Source: Capnocytophaga sp. (lineage in GTDB: Bacteria; Bacteroidota; Bacteroidia; Flavobacteriales; Flavobacteriaceae). Taken from it: 62,055 bases of DNA. The notes below the pieces were generated by a model, which saw only the letters and a program-made list of their open reading frames with translations, did not search any database and was not told where the DNA came from. Position numbers and translations under genes: made by a program. Location: contig JAUNTM010000005.1 of the NCBI GenBank assembly GCA_030538675.1, positions 1 through 62,055 of the forward strand, read 5' to 3'. Position 1 is the stretch's first letter. Each line of letters starts with the position of its first letter. Below are positions 7,271 through 14,631 of the stretch, piece after piece.

Positions 7271-8353
7271 TTATCCGTTTACGATTTTCTCCTGGCGGTT
7301 GATGGATTCTTGGTGGATTGCCTTGAAGATTTTTGAGATAAATTCCTCACTCAAATCCCGTTGCTGTCCTTCGAGAATCATCTTTCCGAGAATGGCGTGC
7401 CAACGCGTATTTTGCAGTACGGCAACGTTTTTCTCTTTTTTGAGTGTCCCGATGTCGTCCGAAATGCCCATACGTTTTTTCAAAAGGTCGAGCAACTGGT
7501 CGTCAATCACATCAATATGCGACCGCAGCGTACCGAGTTTCTTTTGGTAATCTTCTTCGGAAGTCGTTACCTTGCGGATACGCAAATCTTTCATTATTTG
7601 CACCAGCGTTTGCGGCGTAACTTGCTGGGAAGCATCGCTCCACGCCTCGTCGGGGGTGATGTGCGTTTCAATCATCAGTCCGTCGAAATTCAAATCGAGA
7701 GCCGTTTGCGACACATCAAAAATCATATCGCGTTTGCCCGTGATGTGTGAAGGGTCGCCGATGAGCGGCAATTCGGGAAATTTATTTTGAAGTTCGATAG
7801 CGAGTTGCCATTCGGGAATGTTGCGGTATTTCGTTTTTTCATACGTAGAAAACCCACGGTGGATAACGCCCAGATTTTTCACGCCGGCAAGGAAAAGCCG
7901 CTCCAACGCACCAATCCACAACGGCAAATCGGGGTTTACGGGGTTTTTGACCAACACGATTTTGTCCGTTCCCTTGAGTTCGTCGGCGATTTCTTGGATG
8001 ATGAACGGACTCACCGTAGAGCGGGCGCCAATCCAAAGCATATCAATATCGTGTTCCAACGCCAATTTCACGTGGTCTTTGTTGGCAACTTCGGTAGCGG
8101 TTTTCATTCCCGTTTCGGCTTTCACGCGTTGCAACCATTTGAGACCCAACGCTCCAACGCCCTCAAACATTCCGGGGCGGGTACGGGGTTTCCAGATGCC
8201 GGCACGGAAAAACGACACATCGGTATTTTTGAGTTCGTGAGCCGTTTTCAGCACTTGCTCTTCAGTTTCGGCACTACACGGCCCGGCAATCACCACAGGG
8301 TGCGACAACTGCAAATCGTCAAGCCATTTTCTGTTTTCTTTCGTAATCTCCAT
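7271..8353 (-). CDS. Bifunctional DAHP synthase / chorismate mutase
   Basis: A 360-residue fusion. Residues 1-265 are a class I-beta (KDO8P synthase-like) 3-deoxy-7-phosphoheptulonate synthase, with VVIAGPCSAE, FFRAGIWKPRTRP, ANKDHVKLAL and PLIGDPSHITGKRDM, which holds the metal and phosphate ligands. Residues 275-360 are an AroQ-type chorismate mutase helix bundle (LRSHIDVIDDQLLDLLKKRM). It makes DAHP from PEP and erythrose 4-phosphate, and prephenate from chorismate, so it controls entry to the pathway and the branch to Phe/Tyr. It is last in the pheA-aminotransferase-tyrA operon. A 195-base gap with an inserted palindromic repeat separates it from tyrA. Confidence 0.96.
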   Translation of the reverse strand: MEITKENRKWLDDLQLSHPVVIAGPCSAETEEQVLKTAHELKNTDVSFFRAGIWKPRTRPGMFEGVGALGLKWLQRVKAETGMKTATEVANKDHVKLALEHDIDMLWIGARSTVSPFIIQEIADELKGTDKIVLVKNPVNPDLPLWIGALERLFLAGVKNLGVIHRGFSTYEKTKYRNIPEWQLAIELQNKFPELPLIGDPSHITGKRDMIFDVSQTALDLNFDGLMIETHITPDEAWSDASQQVTPQTLVQIMKDLRIRKVTTSEEDYQKKLGTLRSHIDVIDDQLLDLLKKRMGISDDIGTLKKEKNVAVLQNTRWHAILGKMILEGQQRDLSEEFISKIFKAIHQESINRQEKIVNG

Positions 8354-8430
8354 TTGTATTGATTTTTAAATATTTATAGGTTATCTTATTGATTTTTTTC
8401 TTTGGATTTCCTCTCACGAACCGTTTTTTT

Positions 8431-8546
8431 CCTCACCCCCAACCCCTCTCCAAAGGAGAGGGGAGAAAAAGCTCAATGCTATCTGAGTAGCTCCCCTCTC
8501 CTTTATGTGAGCGAAAGCGAGGAAGTGTTAGGGGTCGGGGGTGAGG
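8431..8546. repeat. C-rich palindromic repeat, copy 1
   Basis: This 116-base element has inverted ends (CCTCACCCCCAACCCC and GGGGTCGGGGGTGAGG) and an inner inverted pair (GGAGAGGGGAG and CTCCCCTCTCC), so the whole unit can fold. It sits in the tyrA to DAHP synthase gap and ends three bases before the tyrA stop. A near-identical copy lies at 57491-57600. Confidence 0.8.
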
Positions 8547-8548
8547 TT

Positions 8549-9394
8549 TCATCCACCGCCGAGAACCCTCTTAATATAATTCGTATCTCTGATGGTTTTT
8601 TTGATGGTTTCACTATCTTCGCTAACAATGAGTTTCTTAAATTCTTCCAGATTTTTAATATATTCATCTAATGATTTTACCACATTTTCTTTATTTTCTA
8701 AAAAAATCGGGCTCCACGTATTCGCCTCACTTTTCGCCAGACGGACGGTGGAAGCAAATCCCGTGCTTGCCATATCGAAAATATGTTGTTCGTTTTTTTC
8801 GATTTCGAGTACCGTTTTCCCCAACATAAACGAACTCACGTGCGAGAGGTGCGACACGTAGGCGATGTGGCGGTCGTGTTCGTCGGGGTGCATCATTTTT
8901 ATCCTCATTTTCAAGGCTTTGATGATGTCGAGCGCTTTATCGAGCAATCGCCAATCGCTTTTATCGACTTCGCAAAGAATCATTACTTTTTCATCGAAAA
9001 GATTGTAAATAGCGGCTTCCGGTCCCGAAAATTCCGTTCCTGCCAGCGGGTGGGTTGCCACAAAATGCTTGCGGTTCGGATGGTTGGCAACCGACTGGCA
9101 AATCCGTTCTTTGACCGACCCCATATCCAGCACCAGCGTTTGTTCGCCCACGTGGTCAAGGGCTTGGCAAACCACTTCGGGAATGACGTTCACAGGCACG
9201 GAAACCACCACGAGGTCGGCATCGGCGATTTCGTCATAGCTCGCCTCATCATCTATAATGTTGAGTTCCATCGCTTTCTGAAGATTTGCCAAATTGGCAT
9301 CAATCCCCGAAATGTAATACCCGAAACGCTTCCGCAGTTCCAATGCAAACGACCCACCGATGAGTCCCAAACCTATCACAATGGCTTTTTTCAT
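8549..9394 (-). CDS. tyrA: Prephenate dehydrogenase
   Basis: A 281-residue enzyme with an N-terminal Rossmann fold (KKAIVIGLGLIGGS), the NAD-binding strand ending near GIDAN, the active-site region THPLAGTEFSGPEAA and an all-helical C-terminal dimerisation domain. It decarboxylates and oxidises prephenate to 4-hydroxyphenylpyruvate for tyrosine. It has no chorismate mutase domain, because that activity is fused to the DAHP synthase downstream. The start at 9394 places the GxGxxG loop at the usual distance from the N-terminus. It lies 110 bases after the aminotransferase, and a REP-like repeat fills that gap. Confidence 0.94.
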   Translation of the reverse strand: MKKAIVIGLGLIGGSFALELRKRFGYYISGIDANLANLQKAMELNIIDDEASYDEIADADLVVVSVPVNVIPEVVCQALDHVGEQTLVLDMGSVKERICQSVANHPNRKHFVATHPLAGTEFSGPEAAIYNLFDEKVMILCEVDKSDWRLLDKALDIIKALKMRIKMMHPDEHDRHIAYVSHLSHVSSFMLGKTVLEIEKNEQHIFDMASTGFASTVRLAKSEANTWSPIFLENKENVVKSLDEYIKNLEEFKKLIVSEDSETIKKTIRDTNYIKRVLGGG

Positions 9395-9425
9395 ATTAAA
9401 ATATTTTGTCACAACATTTATTTAT

Positions 9426-9475
9426 CCTAATGTTTGCACATTAGGCTGAAATAAGCCAGCCTTTCAGGCTTTGGC
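9426..9475. repeat. REP-like palindrome, copy 1
   Basis: Read on the minus strand it begins GCCAAAGCCTGAAAGGCTGG, continues CTTATTTCAGCCTAATG and closes with a hairpin arm CATTAGG. It matches 59099-59147 closely, with compensating changes in the stem (CCTAATG/CATTAGG here, CCCAACG/CGTTGGG there). It lies between the aminotransferase and tyrA genes. Confidence 0.75.
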
Positions 9476-9504
9476 TCGTTATGCTTTTCCTTTAACCTTC
9501 CCCT

Positions 9505-10656
9505 TTACTTCTTTACCCTCCTAATCGCTTCTTCAATATTTTCTTCTGTCGTGCAAAGCGAAAAACGAATATAACGGCTTCCGTTGCTCCCAAAAATGCT
9601 CCCCGGCGTGATGAAAACGTGTTTTTCCTGCAATATTTTGTCGATATACGCTTCCGCAGATACCACACTCTCAGGTAGTTTCGCCCATACGAAAAGTCCG
9701 CTTGCCGTGGTGTCATACGTGCAACCGAGAGCATCGGCAAGTTTGAAAATCAGGTTTCGGCGTTTGGCGTACATTTCGTTCAAGTGCGAATACCACGAGT
9801 CGGCACTCTGCAACGCCGCCACCGCACCGCACTGCAACGGATAGAACATACCGCTGTCCATATTGCTTTTCACTTTCAGCACGGCTTCAATCAGCGGTTT
9901 GCTTCCCATCAACATTCCGATACGCCAGCCCGCCATGTTGAACGTCTTGCTCAACGAATTGAGTTCCAACACGGTATCGCCGGCATCTTTCACAGCAAGC
10001 AAACTTATCGGATTCTCGTTTAAAACGAAACTGTACGGATTGTCATTCACGATGAGGATTTGATGTTTCTTTCCGAATTGCACTAATTTCTCATAAAAAG
10101 CCATATCAGCGTTTGCCCCTGTCGGCATATTCGGATAATTGACCCACATTATTTTGACGTTTTGCAAATCTTCTTTTCCAAGTTCATCAAAATCGGGCAA
10201 CCAACCGTTTTCTTCCGTAAGATTATAATAGACGGCTTCGGCTTGGACGAGCTTGGTTACAGACGAATAAGTCGGGTATCCCGGGTTGGGAATCAGCACT
10301 TTATCGCCCGGATTGAGGAATGCCAAACTGATGTGCATAATGCCTTCTTTCGACCCCATCAACGGCAGGATTTCGCTCTCAAAATTAAGCGTTACGCCGA
10401 ATTTGTTTTGGTAAAAATCCGCCATTGCTTTCCGCATTTCGGGAATGCCCTGATAGCTTTGGTATTGGTGTGCCGCAGGGTGTTCCAAGCCTTTTTTGAG
10501 AGCTTCGGAAATGGCAGGAAGCGGCTCAAAATCAGGACTCCCGATGCCCATATTGATAACTTTTTTTCCTTCGGAAATCATCTGACGGACTTCCCTGAGT
10601 TTTTTGGAAAAATAATATTCTTCGACCGTTTGCAGTCTGTCGGCTAATGCTATCAT
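9505..10656 (-). CDS. Class I/II aminotransferase of the aromatic operon
   Basis: A 383-residue PLP enzyme of fold type I. Seen are the substrate loop MGIGSPDFEPLP, the cofactor contacts around PNPGYPTY, the Asn of YPNMPTGA, the Schiff-base Lys in NSLSKTFNMAGWRIG and the carboxylate-binding Arg near YIRFSL. Sitting between pheA and tyrA, it most likely transaminates phenylpyruvate and hydroxyphenylpyruvate, although LL-diaminopimelate-type aminotransferases look similar. Its ATG overlaps the pheA stop (ATGA), which implies translational coupling. A second, unrelated class I aminotransferase lies at 25072. Confidence 0.9.
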   Translation of the reverse strand: MIALADRLQTVEEYYFSKKLREVRQMISEGKKVINMGIGSPDFEPLPAISEALKKGLEHPAAHQYQSYQGIPEMRKAMADFYQNKFGVTLNFESEILPLMGSKEGIMHISLAFLNPGDKVLIPNPGYPTYSSVTKLVQAEAVYYNLTEENGWLPDFDELGKEDLQNVKIMWVNYPNMPTGANADMAFYEKLVQFGKKHQILIVNDNPYSFVLNENPISLLAVKDAGDTVLELNSLSKTFNMAGWRIGMLMGSKPLIEAVLKVKSNMDSGMFYPLQCGAVAALQSADSWYSHLNEMYAKRRNLIFKLADALGCTYDTTASGLFVWAKLPESVVSAEAYIDKILQEKHVFITPGSIFGSNGSRYIRFSLCTTEENIEEAIRRVKK

Positions 10657-11480
10657 ATCAGTGCGTTTTTATATTCTCCTAAAATTTTAAAATGGTCTGC
10701 CATAATATTGAGCAACTTTACGGCTTTCTCAAAATCGTCGTATTTCTCAAAAATTATATCCACAAAAAAAGCGTATTTCCAAGGCGTGTCAATCACGGGC
10801 AACGACTGTATTTTGGTCATACTGATATTGCAGTCGCTGATGGCGTTGAGTACGGCGGCAAGGCTTCCGCGTTTGTGGTCCACTTGGAATTTGAGCGATG
10901 CTTTGTTGATTTCCTTTTTGGGCAAAACCTTATTTTTGGTTTTGACGATGACAAAGCGTGTCGAATTGGCTTTCATCGTCTGGATGCTTTCCGCCAGAAT
11001 GTCTAACCCGTAGAGTTCGGCGGCTGATTTTGAGGCGATTGCCCCGATACCCGAAAGCTGTTTCCAGCGGATGCGGCGTGCGGTTTCGGCAGTATCAACG
11101 TCTTCCACGAGCTTGATGTGCGGATAATCCTTAAAGAACGTTTTACATTGCAGCAGCGCCATCGGGTGCGAATGGACTTCCTTCAAGTCGTGGATGTTTT
11201 GCCCCGAAAGTGCCATCAGATTTTGCTGCACATCGATGTAATGCTCGCCGATAATGTGCAAACTCAGATTGTCAATAAGAGCGTAGTTGGGCAAAATCGA
11301 GCCGGCAATGCTGTTTTCGAGTGCCATCACGCCGAGTGAGGCTTCCTTCGCAATGAGGCTTACCGTGAGTTTGTCGAACGAGTCGCACTCCAACACTTCA
11401 ATGTCATTACCGAAATATTCCGTTGCCGCCTGATAGTGGAACGACCCCTTAATCCCCTGAATAGCAATCATTTGTTTCAT
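10653..11480 (-). CDS. pheA: Prephenate dehydratase
   Basis: A 275-residue monofunctional enzyme. The dehydratase domain (1-180) opens with IQGIKGSFHYQAA and has the NSIAG segment (ALENSIAGS) and the diagnostic Thr-Arg-Phe (NSTRFVIV). The C-terminal ACT domain (about 195-270) contains KRGSLAAVLNAI and TKIQSLPV and should bind Phe for feedback inhibition. It converts prephenate to phenylpyruvate. It is the first structural gene of the operon and sits directly behind the leader peptide and attenuator. An alternative start is Met4 (11471). Confidence 0.96.
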   Translation of the reverse strand: MKQMIAIQGIKGSFHYQAATEYFGNDIEVLECDSFDKLTVSLIAKEASLGVMALENSIAGSILPNYALIDNLSLHIIGEHYIDVQQNLMALSGQNIHDLKEVHSHPMALLQCKTFFKDYPHIKLVEDVDTAETARRIRWKQLSGIGAIASKSAAELYGLDILAESIQTMKANSTRFVIVKTKNKVLPKKEINKASLKFQVDHKRGSLAAVLNAISDCNISMTKIQSLPVIDTPWKYAFFVDIIFEKYDDFEKAVKLLNIMADHFKILGEYKNALI

Positions 11481-11560
11481 ATAATAAAAAAAGCCCCGAT
11501 AAAACCGAGACTTTTTATTGAATGTTATTTTATTTATTTTAACAACAGCAAGTCCCGGCT
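11481..11560 (-). promoter_or_regulatory. Phe/Tyr transcription attenuator (terminator and antiterminator)
   Basis: On the minus strand AAAAGTCTCG (11506-11515) pairs with CGGGGCTTTT (11489-11498) over ten pairs, two of them G-U, and is followed by a T run just before the pheA ATG: an intrinsic terminator. The 5' arm of that terminator, AAGTCTCGGTT (11503-11513), can instead pair over 11 positions with AGCCGGGACTT (11550-11560), which lies inside the leader peptide frame four codons after its Phe/Tyr run. The two pairings exclude each other. A ribosome stalled for charged Phe or Tyr tRNA leaves the upstream arm free and lets transcription continue; one that reaches the stop codon masks it. 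Confidence 0.87.
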
Positions 11561-11620
11561 CTTATCACAGAAATAAAAGTAAAAGAAATAAAAACCGAAA
11601 AAATTGCTACTTTGTATCAT
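11534..11620 (-). CDS. Phe/Tyr-rich leader peptide of the aromatic operon
   Basis: A 28-codon frame starting ATG ATA CAA AGT. Residues 6-17 are NFFGFYFFYFYF, so seven Phe and three Tyr codons lie within eleven positions (7-17). The peptide ends DKSRDLLLLK before TAA. It begins about 17 bases downstream of the -7 element and ends 53 bases before the pheA ATG. Its 3' part overlaps the antiterminator arm (11550-11560). Composition, position and overlap with alternative hairpins are those of a classical amino acid attenuator such as the enterobacterial pheA leader. It probably has no function beyond being translated. Confidence 0.87.
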   Translation of the reverse strand: MIQSSNFFGFYFFYFYFCDKSRDLLLLK

Positions 11621-11636
11621 ATCCTATTTGTTGGGG

Positions 11637-11666
11637 CAAAAGTAATACTTTTTTATTAATATGCAA
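11637..11666 (-). promoter_or_regulatory. Promoter of the aromatic amino acid operon
   Basis: On the minus strand TTG (11664-11666) and TACTTTTG (11637-11644) are spaced by 19 bases. The predicted start of transcription is near 11630, about ten bases before the leader ATG. Confidence 0.8.
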
Positions 11667-11671
11667 TAGAA

Positions 11672-11731
11672 ATGAAAAAAATTCTTGAAAAAGTTGAAAG
11701 TAAGAAAAAGTTTGCTGAAAGCAAAGACTAA
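11672..11731 (+). CDS. Possible 19-residue Lys-rich small protein
   Basis: ATG-initiated frame MKKILEKVESKKKFAESKD and stop, divergent from the aromatic operon. It has no clear promoter, and its composition could arise by chance in this A-rich stretch. No family is recognised. Confidence 0.2.
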   Translation: MKKILEKVESKKKFAESKD

Positions 11732-11744
11732 AAAGGGCGAACTG

Positions 11745-11773
11745 TTGCCGTTTACTTTATTTCATTATCTTCG
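11745..11773 (+). promoter_or_regulatory. Possible plus-strand promoter before a 19-codon frame
   Basis: TTG (11745-11747) and TATCTTCG (11766-11773) are spaced by 18 bases. The -7 element deviates from the consensus at one position. It points to the short frame at 11798. Confidence 0.35.
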
Positions 11774-11797
11774 TTACTGTCAGTTTTAGGAAACTAC

Positions 11798-11857
11798 ATG
11801 AGCAACCAAAATACACTCAAAGGTATTGGACAAAAAAAACAATTGACTGATTTTTAA
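11798..11857 (+). CDS. Possible short peptide or remnant 5' end of a lost gene
   Basis: The frame MSNQNTLKGIGQKKQLTDF ends in TAA after 19 codons. It has a promoter-like sequence 25 bases upstream, and its sequence looks like a real protein N-terminus, which suggests either a small protein or the truncated start of a gene whose remainder is gone. No homology can be assigned. The facing nitroreductase gene ends at 11904. Confidence 0.3.
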   Translation: MSNQNTLKGIGQKKQLTDF

Positions 11858-11903
11858 CGATTTAATTTTCTAATCGAACACAAAAACAAGCTATTCGTTT
11901 TCT

Positions 11904-12629
11904 TCAATATTTCTTATAAACTTCTTCAAACGGCAATCGCATCCGTTCGCCCCACACCCCTGTTTCTGTACGAATACCGCACGAAACAATCATGTTTATC
12001 TCTGCTCCGCATGGCAATCTGAGAATGTGTTTGGCCCGACGGCTATCAAAACCTTCCATCGGGCAAGTATCATAGCCTTCTGATGCCATAGCGAGCATAA
12101 ACGTTTGTGCCGCCAAAGCACAAGTCTTATGCACAACTACGCGAACATCACTCTCCGATACCTGATACGTAATCGGACGGAATAGTCCTACAACGTTGAC
12201 GGTCAACTTACGAAACAAGCCCAAAAAACCAAAAAAACGAGCATACAGAAAAGGCATCACCTTACCATAATACGTTTCCCATCGTTTGACACGAGCTTCT
12301 TGTCTTTCTTTTGGGCTGTTCTTCAGTACATTTTGTTTTTCTAAATCAAGCATTTTTCGGGCATGCTGCCGATGCAAATCTTGACGGGTAACGAACACAA
12401 CCATTTGCTGTGCAGTCGCAGCCGTCTGTTGCCCCAAGCAAGCCCGAGCAAGTTTTTTCAGAATATCGGCATCCGTAATGTGGTAAAATTCCCATAACTG
12501 CATATTGGATGAATTCGGCGCAAGCGTAGCCAATTCGATGCAATGCTTCACTATTTCCTCATCAATAGGTTTATTGGGGTCATAATGGCGAACGGAACGC
12601 CTCTTATGCAATATTTGTTCAAATGTCAT
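11904..12629 (-). CDS. Nitroreductase-family flavoprotein
   Basis: A 241-residue protein of the NfsA/FRase-like superfamily. The N-terminus FEQILHKRRSVRHYDPNKP carries the FMN-binding Arg-Ser-x-Arg pattern, followed by ATLAPNSSNMQLWEFY. The middle (about 85-140) is longer than in minimal nitroreductases. The C-terminal EGYDTCPMEGFDSRRAKHIL is typical of the family. It should reduce nitro or quinone compounds with NAD(P)H through FMN; the natural substrate is unknown. It lies 20 bases after the SDR gene and the two are probably cotranscribed. Confidence 0.9.
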   Translation of the reverse strand: MTFEQILHKRRSVRHYDPNKPIDEEIVKHCIELATLAPNSSNMQLWEFYHITDADILKKLARACLGQQTAATAQQMVVFVTRQDLHRQHARKMLDLEKQNVLKNSPKERQEARVKRWETYYGKVMPFLYARFFGFLGLFRKLTVNVVGLFRPITYQVSESDVRVVVHKTCALAAQTFMLAMASEGYDTCPMEGFDSRRAKHILRLPCGAEINMIVSCGIRTETGVWGERMRLPFEEVYKKY

Positions 12630-12649
12630 AAAAAATGTGATTATTTTTT

Positions 12650-13441
12650 CTATGGATTACCATACATATTACTTTCTCCTCCGTCAATCGCAATGACCTG
12701 CCCGTTGATGTAGCCGTTATCATCACTGATAAGGAAAGCAACCAATTTGGCAACTTCTTCGGGCATCCCCAATCGACGTGTCGGATTTCGTGAAGCGTAT
12801 TGGTTTTCAGCGGCTTTCGGGTCATCAGGGTTCACTTGTCGGAAAGCCTCAGCCACCATCGGGGTCAATATCGCTCCGGGAGCAATGGCGTTGGTCAAGA
12901 TATTGTCCTTACCGTACTCGACAGCCGCATTCTTGGTAATTCCAGCCACGGCATGCTTGGTTGCCACATAAGCCGTCTGGTTAATCACGCCGCGAATACC
13001 TCCCACAGAAGCAACATTCACGATACGCCCGCCTCCGTTCTTCTGCATCACCGGAATTACATAACGAATTCCGTAATACACCCCCATAAGATTGATGTCA
13101 ACCACTCGCTCAAACACCTCAATATCATACTCGGTCAGTGGTGCCTGACGGCCTTCGATGCCCGCATTATTATAAAAACCGTCAATCGTTCCGAACTTAC
13201 TAACTGTCTCTTTTACATAATTCTCTACCGCTTGCTGATTGGAAACATCGGCTGTAATGAGCAATAATCGTACTTTGGGGTAGCGGTCGGCTATACGTTT
13301 GCCTGCTTTTTCCAGAGCATCCCTGTTGTAATCTACCAAACTCAGATTCGCTCCACGTGCGGCCAATTCTTCGGCAGCTGCCAGTCCTAACCCCATGGCA
13401 GCTCCTGTGATAATAATCGTTTTGTTGTTCAATGTACTCAT
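12650..13441 (-). CDS. SDR-family oxidoreductase
   Basis: A 263-residue classical short-chain dehydrogenase. Seen are the dinucleotide loop ITGAAMGLGLA, the NNAG motif (FYNNAGIEG), the catalytic Ser in VASVGGIRG, the YxxxK motif as YVATK, and the C-terminal YINGQVIAIDGG. It resembles glucose 1-dehydrogenase/3-ketoacyl-ACP reductase-like enzymes, but the substrate cannot be told. It is first in a probable two-gene operon with the nitroreductase. An AACGAATA inverted pair lies upstream at 13515-13544. Confidence 0.9.
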   Translation of the reverse strand: MSTLNNKTIIITGAAMGLGLAAAEELAARGANLSLVDYNRDALEKAGKRIADRYPKVRLLLITADVSNQQAVENYVKETVSKFGTIDGFYNNAGIEGRQAPLTEYDIEVFERVVDINLMGVYYGIRYVIPVMQKNGGGRIVNVASVGGIRGVINQTAYVATKHAVAGITKNAAVEYGKDNILTNAIAPGAILTPMVAEAFRQVNPDDPKAAENQYASRNPTRRLGMPEEVAKLVAFLISDDNGYINGQVIAIDGGESNMYGNP

Positions 13442-13514
13442 AGTACTGTTTTTTTTAGTTATTAGGTGTAAATATAGCTCTTATTTATCTAAAAAATAAA
13501 TACTATGAAGCATT

Positions 13515-13544
13515 AACGAATATTTAATGGTGCTTTTATTCGTT
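13515..13544. promoter_or_regulatory. Inverted repeat upstream of the SDR operon, possible operator
   Basis: AACGAATA (13515-13522) and TATTCGTT (13537-13544) form a perfect 8-base inverted repeat with a 14-base spacer, about 75 bases before the SDR start. It could be a regulator site. It has four T behind it on the plus strand, but no plus-strand gene ends here. Confidence 0.35.
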
Positions 13545-13576
13545 TTTTAGGCAAATAACACACATTTCACCAATCT

Positions 13577-14476
13577 TTATTCCTGAAAAATCATTTCGGA
13601 GTACGCAACGACCGTTGCAAACCCTTTGTCTTCAAAATAGTGTTTGACAAATGCTGGTTCTCGTTCCGAAACTGCCATCACAAAATCACCTCCCCAAGCT
13701 CCGAGACTTTTGATACTTCCTTCAAAATCCGAAAAATACAGCTCTTTTACTTTGGGCAATTGCAAATAATCGGCAACCAACGTTTCGTGAGTATCTATTA
13801 GTTCGCAAAATTGGGAAATAGAACAAGTCCGAATACACTCTTCCGTGATGGCGGTAATACCATCAATAAGCGTTTTTTTGCTTTTGCGGATAGCACGATA
13901 GCGTGCGATGCCCTCCTTGCTATTTTGCTTCTGATTGAGATGCACAAAATGGATTTGATTAATAAATTCGGGTGAAAAATCGACAGGATATGCTTTTGGC
14001 TCGCCATTGGCCAACCGATACAAGACAGGCGTATCGTGTACCGCACAGGCGATGTCGTAACCGCTGCCACCAAAGGATTTGAAGAGTAGTTCATACGCAT
14101 CAACTCCTGCCCACCGGGCGATATTGCTGATGAGCGTAGAGGACGACCCCAAGCCCCAAGTCCGTTCAAACTCCAAGTCCGTGCGGACATCAACGCCTTG
14201 TAACTTTGAAACAAATTCAGGATTGAGCATTCCAGCTGTTGAAAGGATTTTTTCGAGCGTAACCGACACGTTGTCAGCGCTTTTATCTTCAAACAATGTG
14301 TTTTCAAACCATACGTTTCCATGCAAATCGCAGCTTGTCCAATGCAAGTTTGTTTTCCCATTCGGGGAAATACCAAGCCGCTGCCCCAATGCCGTAGGAA
14401 CAGCGAGCGACAAAGCTCCGTCAAGTACGGCATATTCGCCTGTAAGCAAGAGTTTTCCGTGACTGTAATACTGCAT
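13577..14476 (-). CDS. GYDIA-family GHMP kinase
   Basis: A 299-residue GHMP kinase. It starts MQYYSHGKLLLTGEYAVLDGA, the usual N-terminal sugar/isoprenoid-kinase motif. The ATP loop is WGLGSSSTLISN (motif 2), followed by SGYDIACAV, which names the family. GAWGGDFVMAV is the C-terminal motif 3. In Flavobacteriia this family is thought to act in the mevalonate pathway as a mevalonate or phosphomevalonate kinase; this is inference from the family. It is a single gene with its own promoter (14525-14554). The 17 upstream codons overlap the promoter region, so 14476 is the start. Confidence 0.87.
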   Translation of the reverse strand: MQYYSHGKLLLTGEYAVLDGALSLAVPTALGQRLGISPNGKTNLHWTSCDLHGNVWFENTLFEDKSADNVSVTLEKILSTAGMLNPEFVSKLQGVDVRTDLEFERTWGLGSSSTLISNIARWAGVDAYELLFKSFGGSGYDIACAVHDTPVLYRLANGEPKAYPVDFSPEFINQIHFVHLNQKQNSKEGIARYRAIRKSKKTLIDGITAITEECIRTCSISQFCELIDTHETLVADYLQLPKVKELYFSDFEGSIKSLGAWGGDFVMAVSEREPAFVKHYFEDKGFATVVAYSEMIFQE

Positions 14477-14524
14477 TATGATTTGATTTTGTTGGAAACG
14501 GTTTGATATAATTCGAATGCCTCG

Positions 14525-14554
14525 CAAAAGTAGCGTTTTTTTTTTCAGCTACAA
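14525..14554 (-). promoter_or_regulatory. Promoter of the GHMP kinase gene
   Basis: On the minus strand TTG (14552-14554) and TACTTTTG (14525-14532) are spaced by 19 bases. Confidence 0.75.
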
Positions 14555-14561
14555 AAGAAAC

Positions 14562-14596
14562 AAAAAATGCCTTTCTATTGTGGAAAGGCATTTTTT
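14562..14596 (-). terminator. Terminator of the RND efflux operon
   Basis: AAAAAATGCCTTTC pairs with GAAAGGCATTTTTT over 14 bases with a seven-base loop. It is symmetrical enough to work in both directions but lies just after the RND gene. Confidence 0.85.
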
Positions 14597-14631
14597 GTTA
14601 AGCGACATTTCAAACGGCAAATGCCGTCAAA

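Noticed and set aside
8402..8671. 89-codon plus-strand frame across the C-rich repeat
   Set aside because: It lies within the palindromic repeat and the antisense of tyrA.
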